This document shows, piece by piece, positions 15,580 through 22,725 of a DNA stretch of 25,692 bases. Numbering within the stretch: position 1 is the first letter of the stretch; each line of letters opens with the position of its first letter. A program made the translations under genes and the position numbers. This DNA comes from JAYVSZ01 sp043774925. GTDB taxonomy: Bacteria > Pseudomonadota > Gammaproteobacteria > Burkholderiales > Methylophilaceae. The stretch is taken from positions 1-25,692 of the forward strand of contig JAYVSZ010000012.1 in NCBI GenBank assembly GCA_043774925.1, given 5' to 3'. A model generated the notes under the pieces. It made no database searches and was not told the DNA's origin. It saw only the letters and a program-made list of their open reading frames with translations.

Positions 15580-18500
15580 TTAAAACTTCAGCAATTTTTT
15601 AAGTTTGTCTTTCGCTTTATCTTCTGCCGATTTAGGTGCTTCCGCAGGTGGCGCTGCTGGTGCTGCTGGTGCTGCGGGGGCAGCATTAGAATCCGTTGGC
15701 GCGGTAGGCGCGGCATCCGCAGGTTTTTTCTTACCAAACAAACTTTTAAGTGCATCTTTCGGATCGCCATTCAGCACGCCTTTTAGCGCGTCTGCTTTAT
15801 CGCCACCCACTTTATCAAGCAGTTTTGATTGCGCTAAACCGGTGGCAATGGCGGAGAAGTCCATGCCGTATTTTGGGTCGGAAAACGTGCCAGAGATTTT
15901 GATTGGGATAGCAATTCCGCTTAAACTATCAAGCTCTGCACCGCCTTGTCCTTTTAAGGATTTAACAACAGTTGGCTTGGCCGTGTAGTTGATTTTTTCA
16001 TTACCAATATCAATATCGCCGCGGCTATCACCTTTGGCTAGGCGCAACACAGGTGCTTTCATGGCCAAATCTTCGTTGTGCGCCACGCCATTTTTAATGT
16101 CAAAAGTCGCGGTTAACTCGCTAAAGTCAGTTTTTTTGGTTTTGTCGGCGCTGGCATCCTTGGTTTTAAACACGTTTACTTTGTCTTTAAGCTCGCGAAT
16201 ACTGCCCGCAATATCCACGCCCTTTAGCGCGCCATCTGCCAAGTTGAGCGACGAACTCCCCGCTAAGCCTTTTTTAAGCGCGCCCACGCTATTGCCCTGC
16301 GTTGTCACGTCGATATTCACCGTGCCAGTGCCAGACAGCATGTCGTTGTGAATCGCATCCACCAGTAGCGGCCCGACAGAGACACCTTTCATGCTTTGTT
16401 TGAAAGCAATGGTTGGCGTGGCGCGCGCATCTACTTTAAGCGTGCCGTCCATGCTACCTTGGTACAAATTGGCGGCAAAAGGCGATAGCGTGGCAATGCC
16501 ACCATCTGCTTTTAGCCCTAAACGTACATTTTCAGTTTTGACATTGGCGAGTTTAAGCCAGCCAATTTTGGCTTCGCCAGTGGCATTCAACTTTTTTAGC
16601 GCGCTCAAATCTATCGGCGTATCGCCGCTACTCTTCGCTTTTGGGTCGCCTTTGGCGATATAGCGGTCGGCATCCAAGCGGTCAATGTTCACATCAAAGT
16701 TGTAAATCGGGTCGTTATAGCGCGAAACGTTTACTTTGGCATTGATCTGGCTATCGTCTATTTTTGCGGCGAGCGGGCTAAGGCTCAACTTCTGTCCGTC
16801 CGATTTCAAATCAATCCGCACATTAGTTGCGTTGGTTTTGCCATATTTCAAACGCCCTACGCGCAGGCTGCCATCGGCATTCAGTGCTTTTAGCGCGCTT
16901 AAATCTGCTGGTTTGTTTGGGTCAACAGGCTTGGCAGGCGCAGCGCTGCTTGCTGTAGTCACCGTGTATTTGTCGATGTCTAAATTATCTATATCCAAAT
17001 CGAAGGTGTATTTAGGATGCGCATATTCGCTAATGGCAAAGCTGCCTTTTACTTCGCTATCGTCGATTTTTCCGACAAATGGAGTTAAGCTGAATTTTTC
17101 ACCATCGGATTTTAATGTGGTGCTGAGATTGGATGCGTGATATTTGCCATACTTCAAGTTACCAATTCGCAACTTGCCATCCGCCAAAAATGATTTTAGC
17201 CCGTTCATGCCGCCTGCCTCGGCAGCCTTGCTGGATGCGGCTGCTGGCTTGCTTGTATTGTTTGTGTATTTATCCACGTCTAAGCTGTCAATGTCCAAAT
17301 CGAACACATATACAGGCTTAGCAAAGTTGCTAATGCCAAGGCTACCTTTAATTTGGCTGTCATTCAGCTTAGTGTTAAGGCCAGTTAAACTGAGCTTGTC
17401 GCCCTCGGTTTTAACGCCCACATTCAGGTTAGAAAGATGATATTTATCGTAAACCAAGCTACCAATATTCAGCTTGCCGTCCAAATTCATGCTTTTCAGC
17501 GCGCTCATGTCGCCAGAGCCAGTATTGGCGCTGGGTTTTGAGCTGGATTTACCGAGTAAATTGTTCAAATCTAGCTTGTCTGCATTCAAATTAAATTTGA
17601 TATTTTTTTGCTTAAAGCCCACTACATCTACATCGCCAGTCAGCTTGCTGTCAGCTAGTGTTAAATTAAATTTACTGTTGGCCAGTTCTTTTTTAATGTC
17701 GGTGTGAGCGCCTAAATTAAATGTGCCTTTCATGCCACCATTCGGCATGCTTGGGTCTTTAATATCTAGGTTTCCAGCGAGTTTCGGGATATCAAAAACC
17801 AAGTTTTCGATGTCGCCAGAAAATGGCGATGAGAACGTGCCAGTCACTGTGCGCTGGCCTTGCACGGCAGATAAATCGCCCGTAATACCGCTGCTTTGCA
17901 AGGCTTTTGGCGAGCCTTTCATGTCCGCCAGCACCATGTTCACCTTCATGGTTTCGCCGCCTTTATCTTGGCTTACGGCGGCGGTGACTTTTTTGCTACT
18001 CACTTCATCTTTCAAAATAGTGAGCGCTGGTGCGCTTAAATCTAGGCTCTGTTTTGCATCGCCAAATGTGCCAGAAATCGCAAGTTTCAGACTATCGATT
18101 AAAAATTCCATTTTTTCTGGCTTGGCGTCCACATCTCCGCTTGCCACAATACCCATGTTTTTACCGCTCAACATATCACCCACAATGTGGCTATCTAAGC
18201 CCTTCACTTTGAAGTGTTTGGTTTCAGGATCTACCAAAAAATTGCCTTTAATGTTGGCGTTTGCGGCCAGTTCTGGCTTGTTACTGGTTACTGTAAAATC
18301 GGTAGCAAGGTCAACAGGTTCGGCCAAAGCAATGTGGCCAGATTTTAAATTGAGCTGAGTGACAGCATATTTTGCGCCCGTCGCTTCGTCCAAATAACGC
18401 GCTTCTGAGTTAGTCACATTCACGCCATCAATGTCGAACTTAATGGTCTCGGATTTATCTTTACTCAATAAATCGTCGATATTCATCGTGCCATCTTGAT

Positions 18501-18858
18501 GTTTGATGATGTTGGCTTTTGCGCCATCAATATACACCGTGTCCACCACTAGCTCTTTTCTAAGCAATGGCATTACAGCAAGCGATACTTTTACGCTATT
18601 GACCGAGGCGAATTCTGCGTCCGATTTGTGTTCAGAGAGCGAGATTTTGCCTAAATCCGCGCCAATTTTTGGCCAATAAGTGAGCTTAATATCGCCGTCT
18701 ATTTTTAACGTACGCTCTTTTTTCTCTTGCACCAGCTTGATGATGGTGCCTTTGTAATCGTTTGGGTTAAACGTTGCGGCAAAGTAGGCTGTTACCAGTA
18801 AAACCAACGCAATAATGCCGCCGATGCCGAAAAGTGCGTATTTGACGAGCCTATTCAT
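15580..18858 (-). CDS. AsmA-family envelope protein with four internal repeats
   Basis: A 1092-residue AsmA-like protein, anchored by one N-terminal inner-membrane helix (about 8-29) with the rest in the periplasm. The family is linked to outer-membrane assembly and, by structural prediction, to bridge-like lipid transport. The N-terminal domain shows the usual DYKGTIIKLVQEK start, an LSEH/VDTVYIDGAKANI pattern and NIDDLLSK; the C-terminal signature NLADGALKGVDIAGSIREL is also present. E. coli AsmA is about 617 residues; the excess is mostly four tandem units of about 100 residues beginning near 452, 552, 654 and 752. The tail (about 1040-1092) is Ala/Pro-rich and then Lys-rich. GGAG lies 11 bases before the ATG, rather far. 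It follows uppP by 27 nt and precedes the peroxiredoxin by nine. Confidence 0.9.
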   Translation of the reverse strand: MNRLVKYALFGIGGIIALVLLVTAYFAATFNPNDYKGTIIKLVQEKKERTLKIDGDIKLTYWPKIGADLGKISLSEHKSDAEFASVNSVKVSLAVMPLLRKELVVDTVYIDGAKANIIKHQDGTMNIDDLLSKDKSETIKFDIDGVNVTNSEARYLDEATGAKYAVTQLNLKSGHIALAEPVDLATDFTVTSNKPELAANANIKGNFLVDPETKHFKVKGLDSHIVGDMLSGKNMGIVASGDVDAKPEKMEFLIDSLKLAISGTFGDAKQSLDLSAPALTILKDEVSSKKVTAAVSQDKGGETMKVNMVLADMKGSPKALQSSGITGDLSAVQGQRTVTGTFSSPFSGDIENLVFDIPKLAGNLDIKDPSMPNGGMKGTFNLGAHTDIKKELANSKFNLTLADSKLTGDVDVVGFKQKNIKFNLNADKLDLNNLLGKSSSKPSANTGSGDMSALKSMNLDGKLNIGSLVYDKYHLSNLNVGVKTEGDKLSLTGLNTKLNDSQIKGSLGISNFAKPVYVFDLDIDSLDVDKYTNNTSKPAAASSKAAEAGGMNGLKSFLADGKLRIGNLKYGKYHASNLSTTLKSDGEKFSLTPFVGKIDDSEVKGSFAISEYAHPKYTFDLDIDNLDIDKYTVTTASSAAPAKPVDPNKPADLSALKALNADGSLRVGRLKYGKTNATNVRIDLKSDGQKLSLSPLAAKIDDSQINAKVNVSRYNDPIYNFDVNIDRLDADRYIAKGDPKAKSSGDTPIDLSALKKLNATGEAKIGWLKLANVKTENVRLGLKADGGIATLSPFAANLYQGSMDGTLKVDARATPTIAFKQSMKGVSVGPLLVDAIHNDMLSGTGTVNIDVTTQGNSVGALKKGLAGSSSLNLADGALKGVDIAGSIRELKDKVNVFKTKDASADKTKKTDFSELTATFDIKNGVAHNEDLAMKAPVLRLAKGDSRGDIDIGNEKINYTAKPTVVKSLKGQGGAELDSLSGIAIPIKISGTFSDPKYGMDFSAIATGLAQSKLLDKVGGDKADALKGVLNGDPKDALKSLFGKKKPADAAPTAPTDSNAAPAAPAAPAAPPAEAPKSAEDKAKDKLKKLLKF
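15650..15676. repeat. 9-bp tandem repeat in the Ala/Pro tail of the AsmA-like gene
   Basis: About three units of GGTGCTGCT (the first reads GGCGCTGCT, the last GGTGCTGCG) encode the Ala/Pro-rich tail. Such a short in-frame tract can vary by replication slippage without breaking the frame. Confidence 0.6.
16309..17505 (-). repeat. Four tandem ~100-residue units inside the AsmA-like gene
   Basis: Each unit starts with (S/N)(A/G)LK-x4-(D/T)G-x3-(I/V)G-L, continues with L-x-DGxKxSL-x-P-x3-KIDDS and, in units 1-3, ends in a FD(L/V)-(D/N)ID-x-LD-x-D-(K/R)Y segment. The starts are at residues 452, 552, 654 and 752. Units 2 and 3 are closest; unit 4 is degenerate and lacks the DxDxY ending. Units 1-3 are joined by Ser/Ala/Pro-rich linkers. 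The DNA is not identical, so the duplication is old. Confidence 0.85.
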
Positions 18859-18885
18859 TTTATTAATAACTCCTATGACTACTGC

Positions 18886-19686
18886 CTATTTCCAAAAATA
18901 GACCAAAACAATAACACCAAACACAATGCGATACCACGCAAAAGCGCGAAAATCGTGCGTCGCCACGTAGCGCAGCAAAAATTTAATCACAATTAGCGCA
19001 GAAATAAAAGCGGTGATAAATCCTACAGTAAACATAGGAATGTCCGAAGTGCTGAATAGTTTCCAGCTTTTGAGCATGTCCAGCGCACTGGCCGCAAACA
19101 TAATGGGAATGGAGAGGAAAAATGAGAACTCGGTTGCCGCGAGTCGATTTATACCAAAAATCATGCCGCCCATAATGGTCGCACCCGAGCGCGACACGCC
19201 TGGAATCAGCGCTAACGTTTGTGCGAAGCCAATTTGCAACGCCTGCTTGGTAGAAACGTCCTCCGCTCGGTGGGTATTAGCTTTTGGCGCGTTTTTCTCA
19301 ATCAGTAAAATGGCAAAACCGCCAACAATCAGCGCAATGGCGACGCTGATGGGGTTAAATAAATATTGCTTAATTTGGTGTAAAAACATAAAGCCTAAAA
19401 CCGCTGCGGGCATAAAGGCAATGGCCAAATTTTTTACAAAAATTTGCGCGCTGGCTTCGCTGCTAAGCTCGTTCAAGGTACTCAGTAAGCGGTGACGAAA
19501 CTCCCAACACACAGCAAAAATGGCGCCGAGCTGAATGACGATCTCGAAAACTTTGCCTTTTTCATCGTTAAAATTCAGCAAATCGCCAGCTATAATCAAA
19601 TGACCAGTGCTGCTGATGGGGAGGAACTCAGTGGCGCCTTCGACGATGCCTAAAATAAAGGCTTTGAAAAGTATGATTAATTCCAT
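18886..19686 (-). CDS. uppP: Undecaprenyl-diphosphate phosphatase
   Basis: UppP (BacA) dephosphorylates undecaprenyl diphosphate at the inner membrane, recycling the lipid carrier for peptidoglycan and O-antigen; high levels give bacitracin resistance. The 266 residues match the family and are strongly hydrophobic, with about seven or eight spans. The two inverted active-site motifs are present: EGATEFLPISSTGHL (Glu16-Leu30) and PGVSRSG (162-168). The ATG at 19686 has only a weak Shine-Dalgarno (AAGCAG directly upstream). The gene starts the minus-strand row that continues with the AsmA-like gene. A terminator for the neighbouring yidB unit lies just upstream. Confidence 0.96.
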   Translation of the reverse strand: MELIILFKAFILGIVEGATEFLPISSTGHLIIAGDLLNFNDEKGKVFEIVIQLGAIFAVCWEFRHRLLSTLNELSSEASAQIFVKNLAIAFMPAAVLGFMFLHQIKQYLFNPISVAIALIVGGFAILLIEKNAPKANTHRAEDVSTKQALQIGFAQTLALIPGVSRSGATIMGGMIFGINRLAATEFSFFLSIPIMFAASALDMLKSWKLFSTSDIPMFTVGFITAFISALIVIKFLLRYVATHDFRAFAWYRIVFGVIVLVYFWK

Positions 19687-19731
19687 CTGCTTATTTTATC
19701 AGTGGTTTGCTTAAGATTAAGTGACAAAAAT

Positions 19732-19759
19732 AAAAAAAGGGGCTTTAAAGCCCCTTTTT
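19732..19759 (-). terminator. Rho-independent terminator of the rluF-yidB unit
   Basis: GGGGCT (19739-19744) and AGCCCC (19749-19754) form a stem over TTAA. On the minus strand a run of seven T follows, 15 bases beyond the yidB stop. Confidence 0.85.
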
Positions 19760-19773
19760 GAAATTTTAAAACC

Positions 19774-20163
19774 TTATTTGAACATGCCCAAAACACTGGT
19801 AAGTATGTTGCCAGAGTCGGCAGGCACTTCGCCGTGCGGCGTTAACTTGTTAATTACATCAGGTAAATGTTGTGCTAATTGGCCGCTTAAAACGTCTGGC
19901 GAAATGCCAAATTTTGCAGCTAATTCTGCAATTTGGCTGCTGCCAAGTGCGCTGGTAATTTGATCAGGCGAAACTGCTTGATTCTCACCAGTGCCAACCC
20001 AAGAAGCTACTTGGTCGCCCAAGCCGCTCGTTTTAAGTTTTTCCAAAACGCCATTTAACCCGCCATGTTGGCTAAACATATCCAGCGCAATTTGCGCCAT
20101 GCCGCCTTGTGTGCCGCCCAATTTGCCCAAAACTGCACCTGCTACGCTGTCTAATAAACCCAT
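19774..20163 (-). CDS. YidB-family protein (DUF937)
   Basis: This 129-residue protein belongs to the YidB/DUF937 group of unknown function. Typical features are the start MGLLDSVAGAVLGKLGG, the segment LKTSGLGDQVASWVGTGENQ, and VSPDQITSALGSSQIAELAAKFG followed by GQLAQHLPDVINKLTPHGEVP. The frame is open further upstream, but the ATG at 20163 is preferred: AAAGGA lies six bases before it and the conserved family start coincides. It follows the RluF-like gene by 25 nt with no terminator between, so the two probably share a transcript. No signal peptide is visible. Confidence 0.9.
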   Translation of the reverse strand: MGLLDSVAGAVLGKLGGTQGGMAQIALDMFSQHGGLNGVLEKLKTSGLGDQVASWVGTGENQAVSPDQITSALGSSQIAELAAKFGISPDVLSGQLAQHLPDVINKLTPHGEVPADSGNILTSVLGMFK

Positions 20164-20188
20164 TTTTTGTCCTTTATAAAAAATAAAA

Positions 20189-21532
20189 TTAAAACCGCTC
20201 ATCGGCTCTTAAGTAACGCCATTGCCCTAGTGGAAGTTTACCTAAATTTACGCTGCCAATGCGAACTCTTTTTAAGCCAACCACATGCAAGCCCACCATT
20301 TCGCACATGCGGCGGATTTGGCGTTTTTTGCCTTCGCGCAACACAAAACGCAGTTGGTCCTCATTCTGCCACGAAACTTTCGCAGGTTTCAATGCTACAC
20401 CATCTAAACTCAAGCCATGGTTAAGTTTTGTTAAGTCGCCATCTGTCAGCGTGCCTTCTACCCGCACCAAATATTCCTTCTCAACTTTGGAATCCTCACC
20501 AATCAAATGCCGTGCAATTCGGCCATCCTGAGTAAGCACTAGCAAACCCGTAGAGTCAATATCTAAGCGGCCTGCAGGCGCAAGGCCGTGCAAAAATCCA
20601 CGTTGAAATTCCTTTTCATTTTGTTGGTTTAAATCCGGGTCGTCCAGCCACTCGTTATCGGGGTGTACCAGCACAATTGCGGGCTGGTAGCCGTCTTCCG
20701 CTTGCCCGCTCACAAAACCAACTGGTTTATGCAGCAAAATCGTCACGCTTTCCGCTTGGTATTCCTTGGCGTAACCGCTCACCACAATCTCCGCATCGGC
20801 GTTCACGCGTGAGCCCAACACATCAATAATCACGCCATCCACCTTCACCCAACCGTTCACAATCCAATCATCCGCCTCGCGCCGCGAGCACAAACCCTGC
20901 TCCGCCATTAGTTTAGATAATCTTGGTTGTGCGTTATCATTTTGCGGCAACTTAGCCGCGGCTGTTTTGTGCGTAGCTTCTCTCAAAGCGCGTGTTTTAT
21001 CAAACTCGCTCGCCACAAAACCATCGCGCGCTTTGCCCCCACGACGTGGCGGATTGCGGTATGCCCCTTCGCGGTCAGCATAATTGCGAGTGGTTTCACT
21101 TTGTATTTTGCCAGTTTCAGCATTATCTGCGCGGCTTCTTGAGTTTCCATCATCACGCTCGCGTGTATTACGCTCGTTTGAGCCGCGCGGCTCGCTTGGC
21201 TTTGCGCCGTCATTTTTGGTAAATTCTCTGCCTTTGTACTCGCTGCGCAATATCGCGCGCTCTGCTGGAGCGCGACTATCAGGCGTTTGCGCCTCGTGCC
21301 CGGGTTTTTGTCCATCATGCAAAGTACCATCATGCCTGTGGTTGCGCTGGCGCGCTCCTCCGTCATTCTCGCGAACGCGGGAATCCATTTTTTGGTTTTG
21401 ATTCTCCGCTTGGCGCTCTGCCTTTACAAGAGGCTTACTACGGTCGCGTTGGGCAGCGCCGGTACGGCGCACAGGCGGTTTGCTAGGTTTTGCAGCATTA
21501 GAGGATTTGGGTGTTATTTTGAGTGTGGGCAT
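20189..21532 (-). CDS. RNA pseudouridine synthase, RluF-like, with long disordered N-terminus
   Basis: The C-terminal half is an RsuA/RluB-family pseudouridine synthase. An S4 RNA-binding domain starts at Arg204 (RLSKLMAEQGLCSRREADDW), and the catalytic domain carries Asp324 in PAGRLDIDSTGLL. EGKKRQIRRMCEMVGLHV and the end PLGQWRYLRADE resemble E. coli RluF (23S rRNA U2604) more than RluB, so RluF is the best guess. The first ~200 residues are Arg/Asn/Asp/Glu/Gly-rich, with no predicted fold, and are not part of the conserved enzyme. Some of that segment is encoded by palindromic repeats (for example MDSRVRENDG at residues 49-58). No internal start near the S4 domain was found, so the extension appears to be translated. 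The ATG has no clear Shine-Dalgarno. Confidence 0.9.
   Translation of the reverse strand: MPTLKITPKSSNAAKPSKPPVRRTGAAQRDRSKPLVKAERQAENQNQKMDSRVRENDGGARQRNHRHDGTLHDGQKPGHEAQTPDSRAPAERAILRSEYKGREFTKNDGAKPSEPRGSNERNTRERDDGNSRSRADNAETGKIQSETTRNYADREGAYRNPPRRGGKARDGFVASEFDKTRALREATHKTAAAKLPQNDNAQPRLSKLMAEQGLCSRREADDWIVNGWVKVDGVIIDVLGSRVNADAEIVVSGYAKEYQAESVTILLHKPVGFVSGQAEDGYQPAIVLVHPDNEWLDDPDLNQQNEKEFQRGFLHGLAPAGRLDIDSTGLLVLTQDGRIARHLIGEDSKVEKEYLVRVEGTLTDGDLTKLNHGLSLDGVALKPAKVSWQNEDQLRFVLREGKKRQIRRMCEMVGLHVVGLKRVRIGSVNLGKLPLGQWRYLRADERF
21180..21294. repeat. Cluster of short palindromes in the same linker
   Basis: Three perfect inverted repeats lie in one short stretch: GAGCC-GCGC-GGCTC (21180-21193), CGCGCTC-TGCTG-GAGCGCG (21256-21274) and AGGCG-TTTG-CGCCT (21281-21294). 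All fall in the part encoding the disordered N-terminus of the pseudouridine synthase. Confidence 0.6.
21356..21386. repeat. REP-like palindromic repeat inside the RluF-like gene
   Basis: ATTCTCGC (21365-21372) pairs with GCGGGAAT (21377-21384), with one T-G wobble, around GAAC. It is preceded by CCGTC and followed by CCATTT. This form, GTCATTCYCGCG...GCGGGAATCCA, is a very common dispersed intergenic repeat in proteobacteria. Here it is read in frame as MDSRVRENDG. Confidence 0.6.
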
Positions 21533-21556
21533 GACTAGATTTTAACATGGCGACTA

Positions 21557-21583
21557 ATACTAAAGTAATTGTGATTTTAGTAT
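21557..21583. repeat. Inverted repeat at the R-M / rluF junction
   Basis: ATACTAAA (21557-21564) and TTTAGTAT (21576-21583) are perfect 8-base inverted repeats with an 11-base loop, in the 86-bp gap upstream of the RluF-like gene. A second pair, GTGAT/ATCAC (21571-21586), overlaps it. No T-run follows, so an operator or an insertion scar is as likely as a terminator. Confidence 0.4.
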
Positions 21584-21618
21584 CACGGACAATTAAACTT
21601 CTTTTGGTAATTAAATTA

Positions 21619-22725
21619 TTACTTTATAACAAAAATTATGTCAGTTAAAGCTGTAAAAGATTGTGGTTTTCCTTTGTAGTTGAACGTAATTTTTAAATCT
21701 TCTATTTTCTTGGTATTAAATTTAGATAAATAGGAAAGTATGGATGGTTGTAATAGGTCTAAATTTCTTTTCAATTTCCAAGAGTTGTTAAAGTCATCTG
21801 TATCAATAAGCACAAGGAATAAACGATTTTCAGAACCAAAGCGCATTTCGCCTTGATTTTCATAAAGCCAAGCTGCCAACATTTTAGGGTTATCTTGAAC
21901 TTCCTTGAGAATTTCAAGTTTTTCATTTTTTAGAGTTTCTAAAACGGCAGAACAAAACTCATTATTTCGATCTTTTATTTTCTCAACTATTTCATAAAAA
22001 ATATCATTTGGTTTTGCTTTGTTGTCAAAATTGATATTTGCTTGTTTAGCTTTATTTTTTAAGAAGGTTAATTCAACAGGAAAGCCCTTTTCTTTCCGCT
22101 TGGCTTTGATGTATTCTGCAGGTAAGTATGTGACTTTTAAGTCGAAGGGAATATCATCGATAAAAAAGTCTACACTTTTAATCTGCCCGACTGCTGGCAA
22201 CACTGCTTTATGAGATTTGAAAATATGCTCAATTAAAATACTGCTCCAATGGTTGTACCAACTATTTAAAACATAACCCTGAACGACAACATTTATTTCT
22301 GTTTCAAATTTTGAAATGAGTGCTTCATAAGATTTATGAACCTTCACATAATGACTTACTAGATATTTATCCAATGAATTTTGATAGTCTCCACCCCAAT
22401 TGAAATTTTTCAATTTATAAAGCTCAGAAACTAGTTGAGCTGTATCTAGGGCATTAACTTGTTTTTGATTCTCAATTTTAATAAAACCATCTAAAAGAGT
22501 ATGCGAGCTAGGGACGTCGTCACTGAGCTTATTAAACAACTCTACAAATTGTTTTGCTAACGATGTTTCTTGCAGAACAATTTTGTTATTAGAAATAAAT
22601 TTAGCAATTAACTCTTTCCTGACTATGGATTTTGTTTTAAGCCACAAAAGAGCAGTTTTGTCTTGACTAAACTCCTCAAGCTTTTCACTTTCATGCAATT
22701 TTTTCCAATAATTAAAGTCTTTCAT
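21619..22725 (-). CDS. Putative type II restriction endonuclease, PD-(D/E)xK-like
   Basis: The 368-residue product matches no family I recognise. Its position directly behind, and overlapping, a DNA adenine methyltransferase makes a restriction endonuclease the best guess. Asp186 (SVDFF) followed by Asp195-Leu-Lys197 (PFDLKV) fits a PD-(D/E)xK nuclease core, and a Lys/Arg-rich stretch follows (YIKAKRKEKGF). The rest is rich in Lys, Asn, Phe and Ile, with AT-rich codons unlike the neighbours. I chose the ATG at 22725, which overlaps the methyltransferase end by 14 bases; an ATG at 22743 is also possible, and a TTG at 22785 opens the same frame. Ribosome binding signals are weak, suggesting coupled and perhaps delayed expression behind the methyltransferase. 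Confidence 0.7.
   Translation of the reverse strand: MKDFNYWKKLHESEKLEEFSQDKTALLWLKTKSIVRKELIAKFISNNKIVLQETSLAKQFVELFNKLSDDVPSSHTLLDGFIKIENQKQVNALDTAQLVSELYKLKNFNWGGDYQNSLDKYLVSHYVKVHKSYEALISKFETEINVVVQGYVLNSWYNHWSSILIEHIFKSHKAVLPAVGQIKSVDFFIDDIPFDLKVTYLPAEYIKAKRKEKGFPVELTFLKNKAKQANINFDNKAKPNDIFYEIVEKIKDRNNEFCSAVLETLKNEKLEILKEVQDNPKMLAAWLYENQGEMRFGSENRLFLVLIDTDDFNNSWKLKRNLDLLQPSILSYLSKFNTKKIEDLKITFNYKGKPQSFTALTDIIFVIK

Noticed and set aside
16309..17505. CRISPR-like or mobile repeat array
   Set aside because: The repetition is at protein level, about 300 bp per unit and diverged in DNA; there are no short identical repeats with spacers.
17723..18358. 211-codon open frame opposite the AsmA-like gene, with several similar ones
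   Set aside because: These plus-strand frames mirror the codon pattern of the minus-strand gene and show no recognisable protein features.
20164..20202. Upstream in-frame start for the YidB-like protein
   Set aside because: The added residues are not part of the family and the ATG at 20163 has an AAAGGA at ideal distance.
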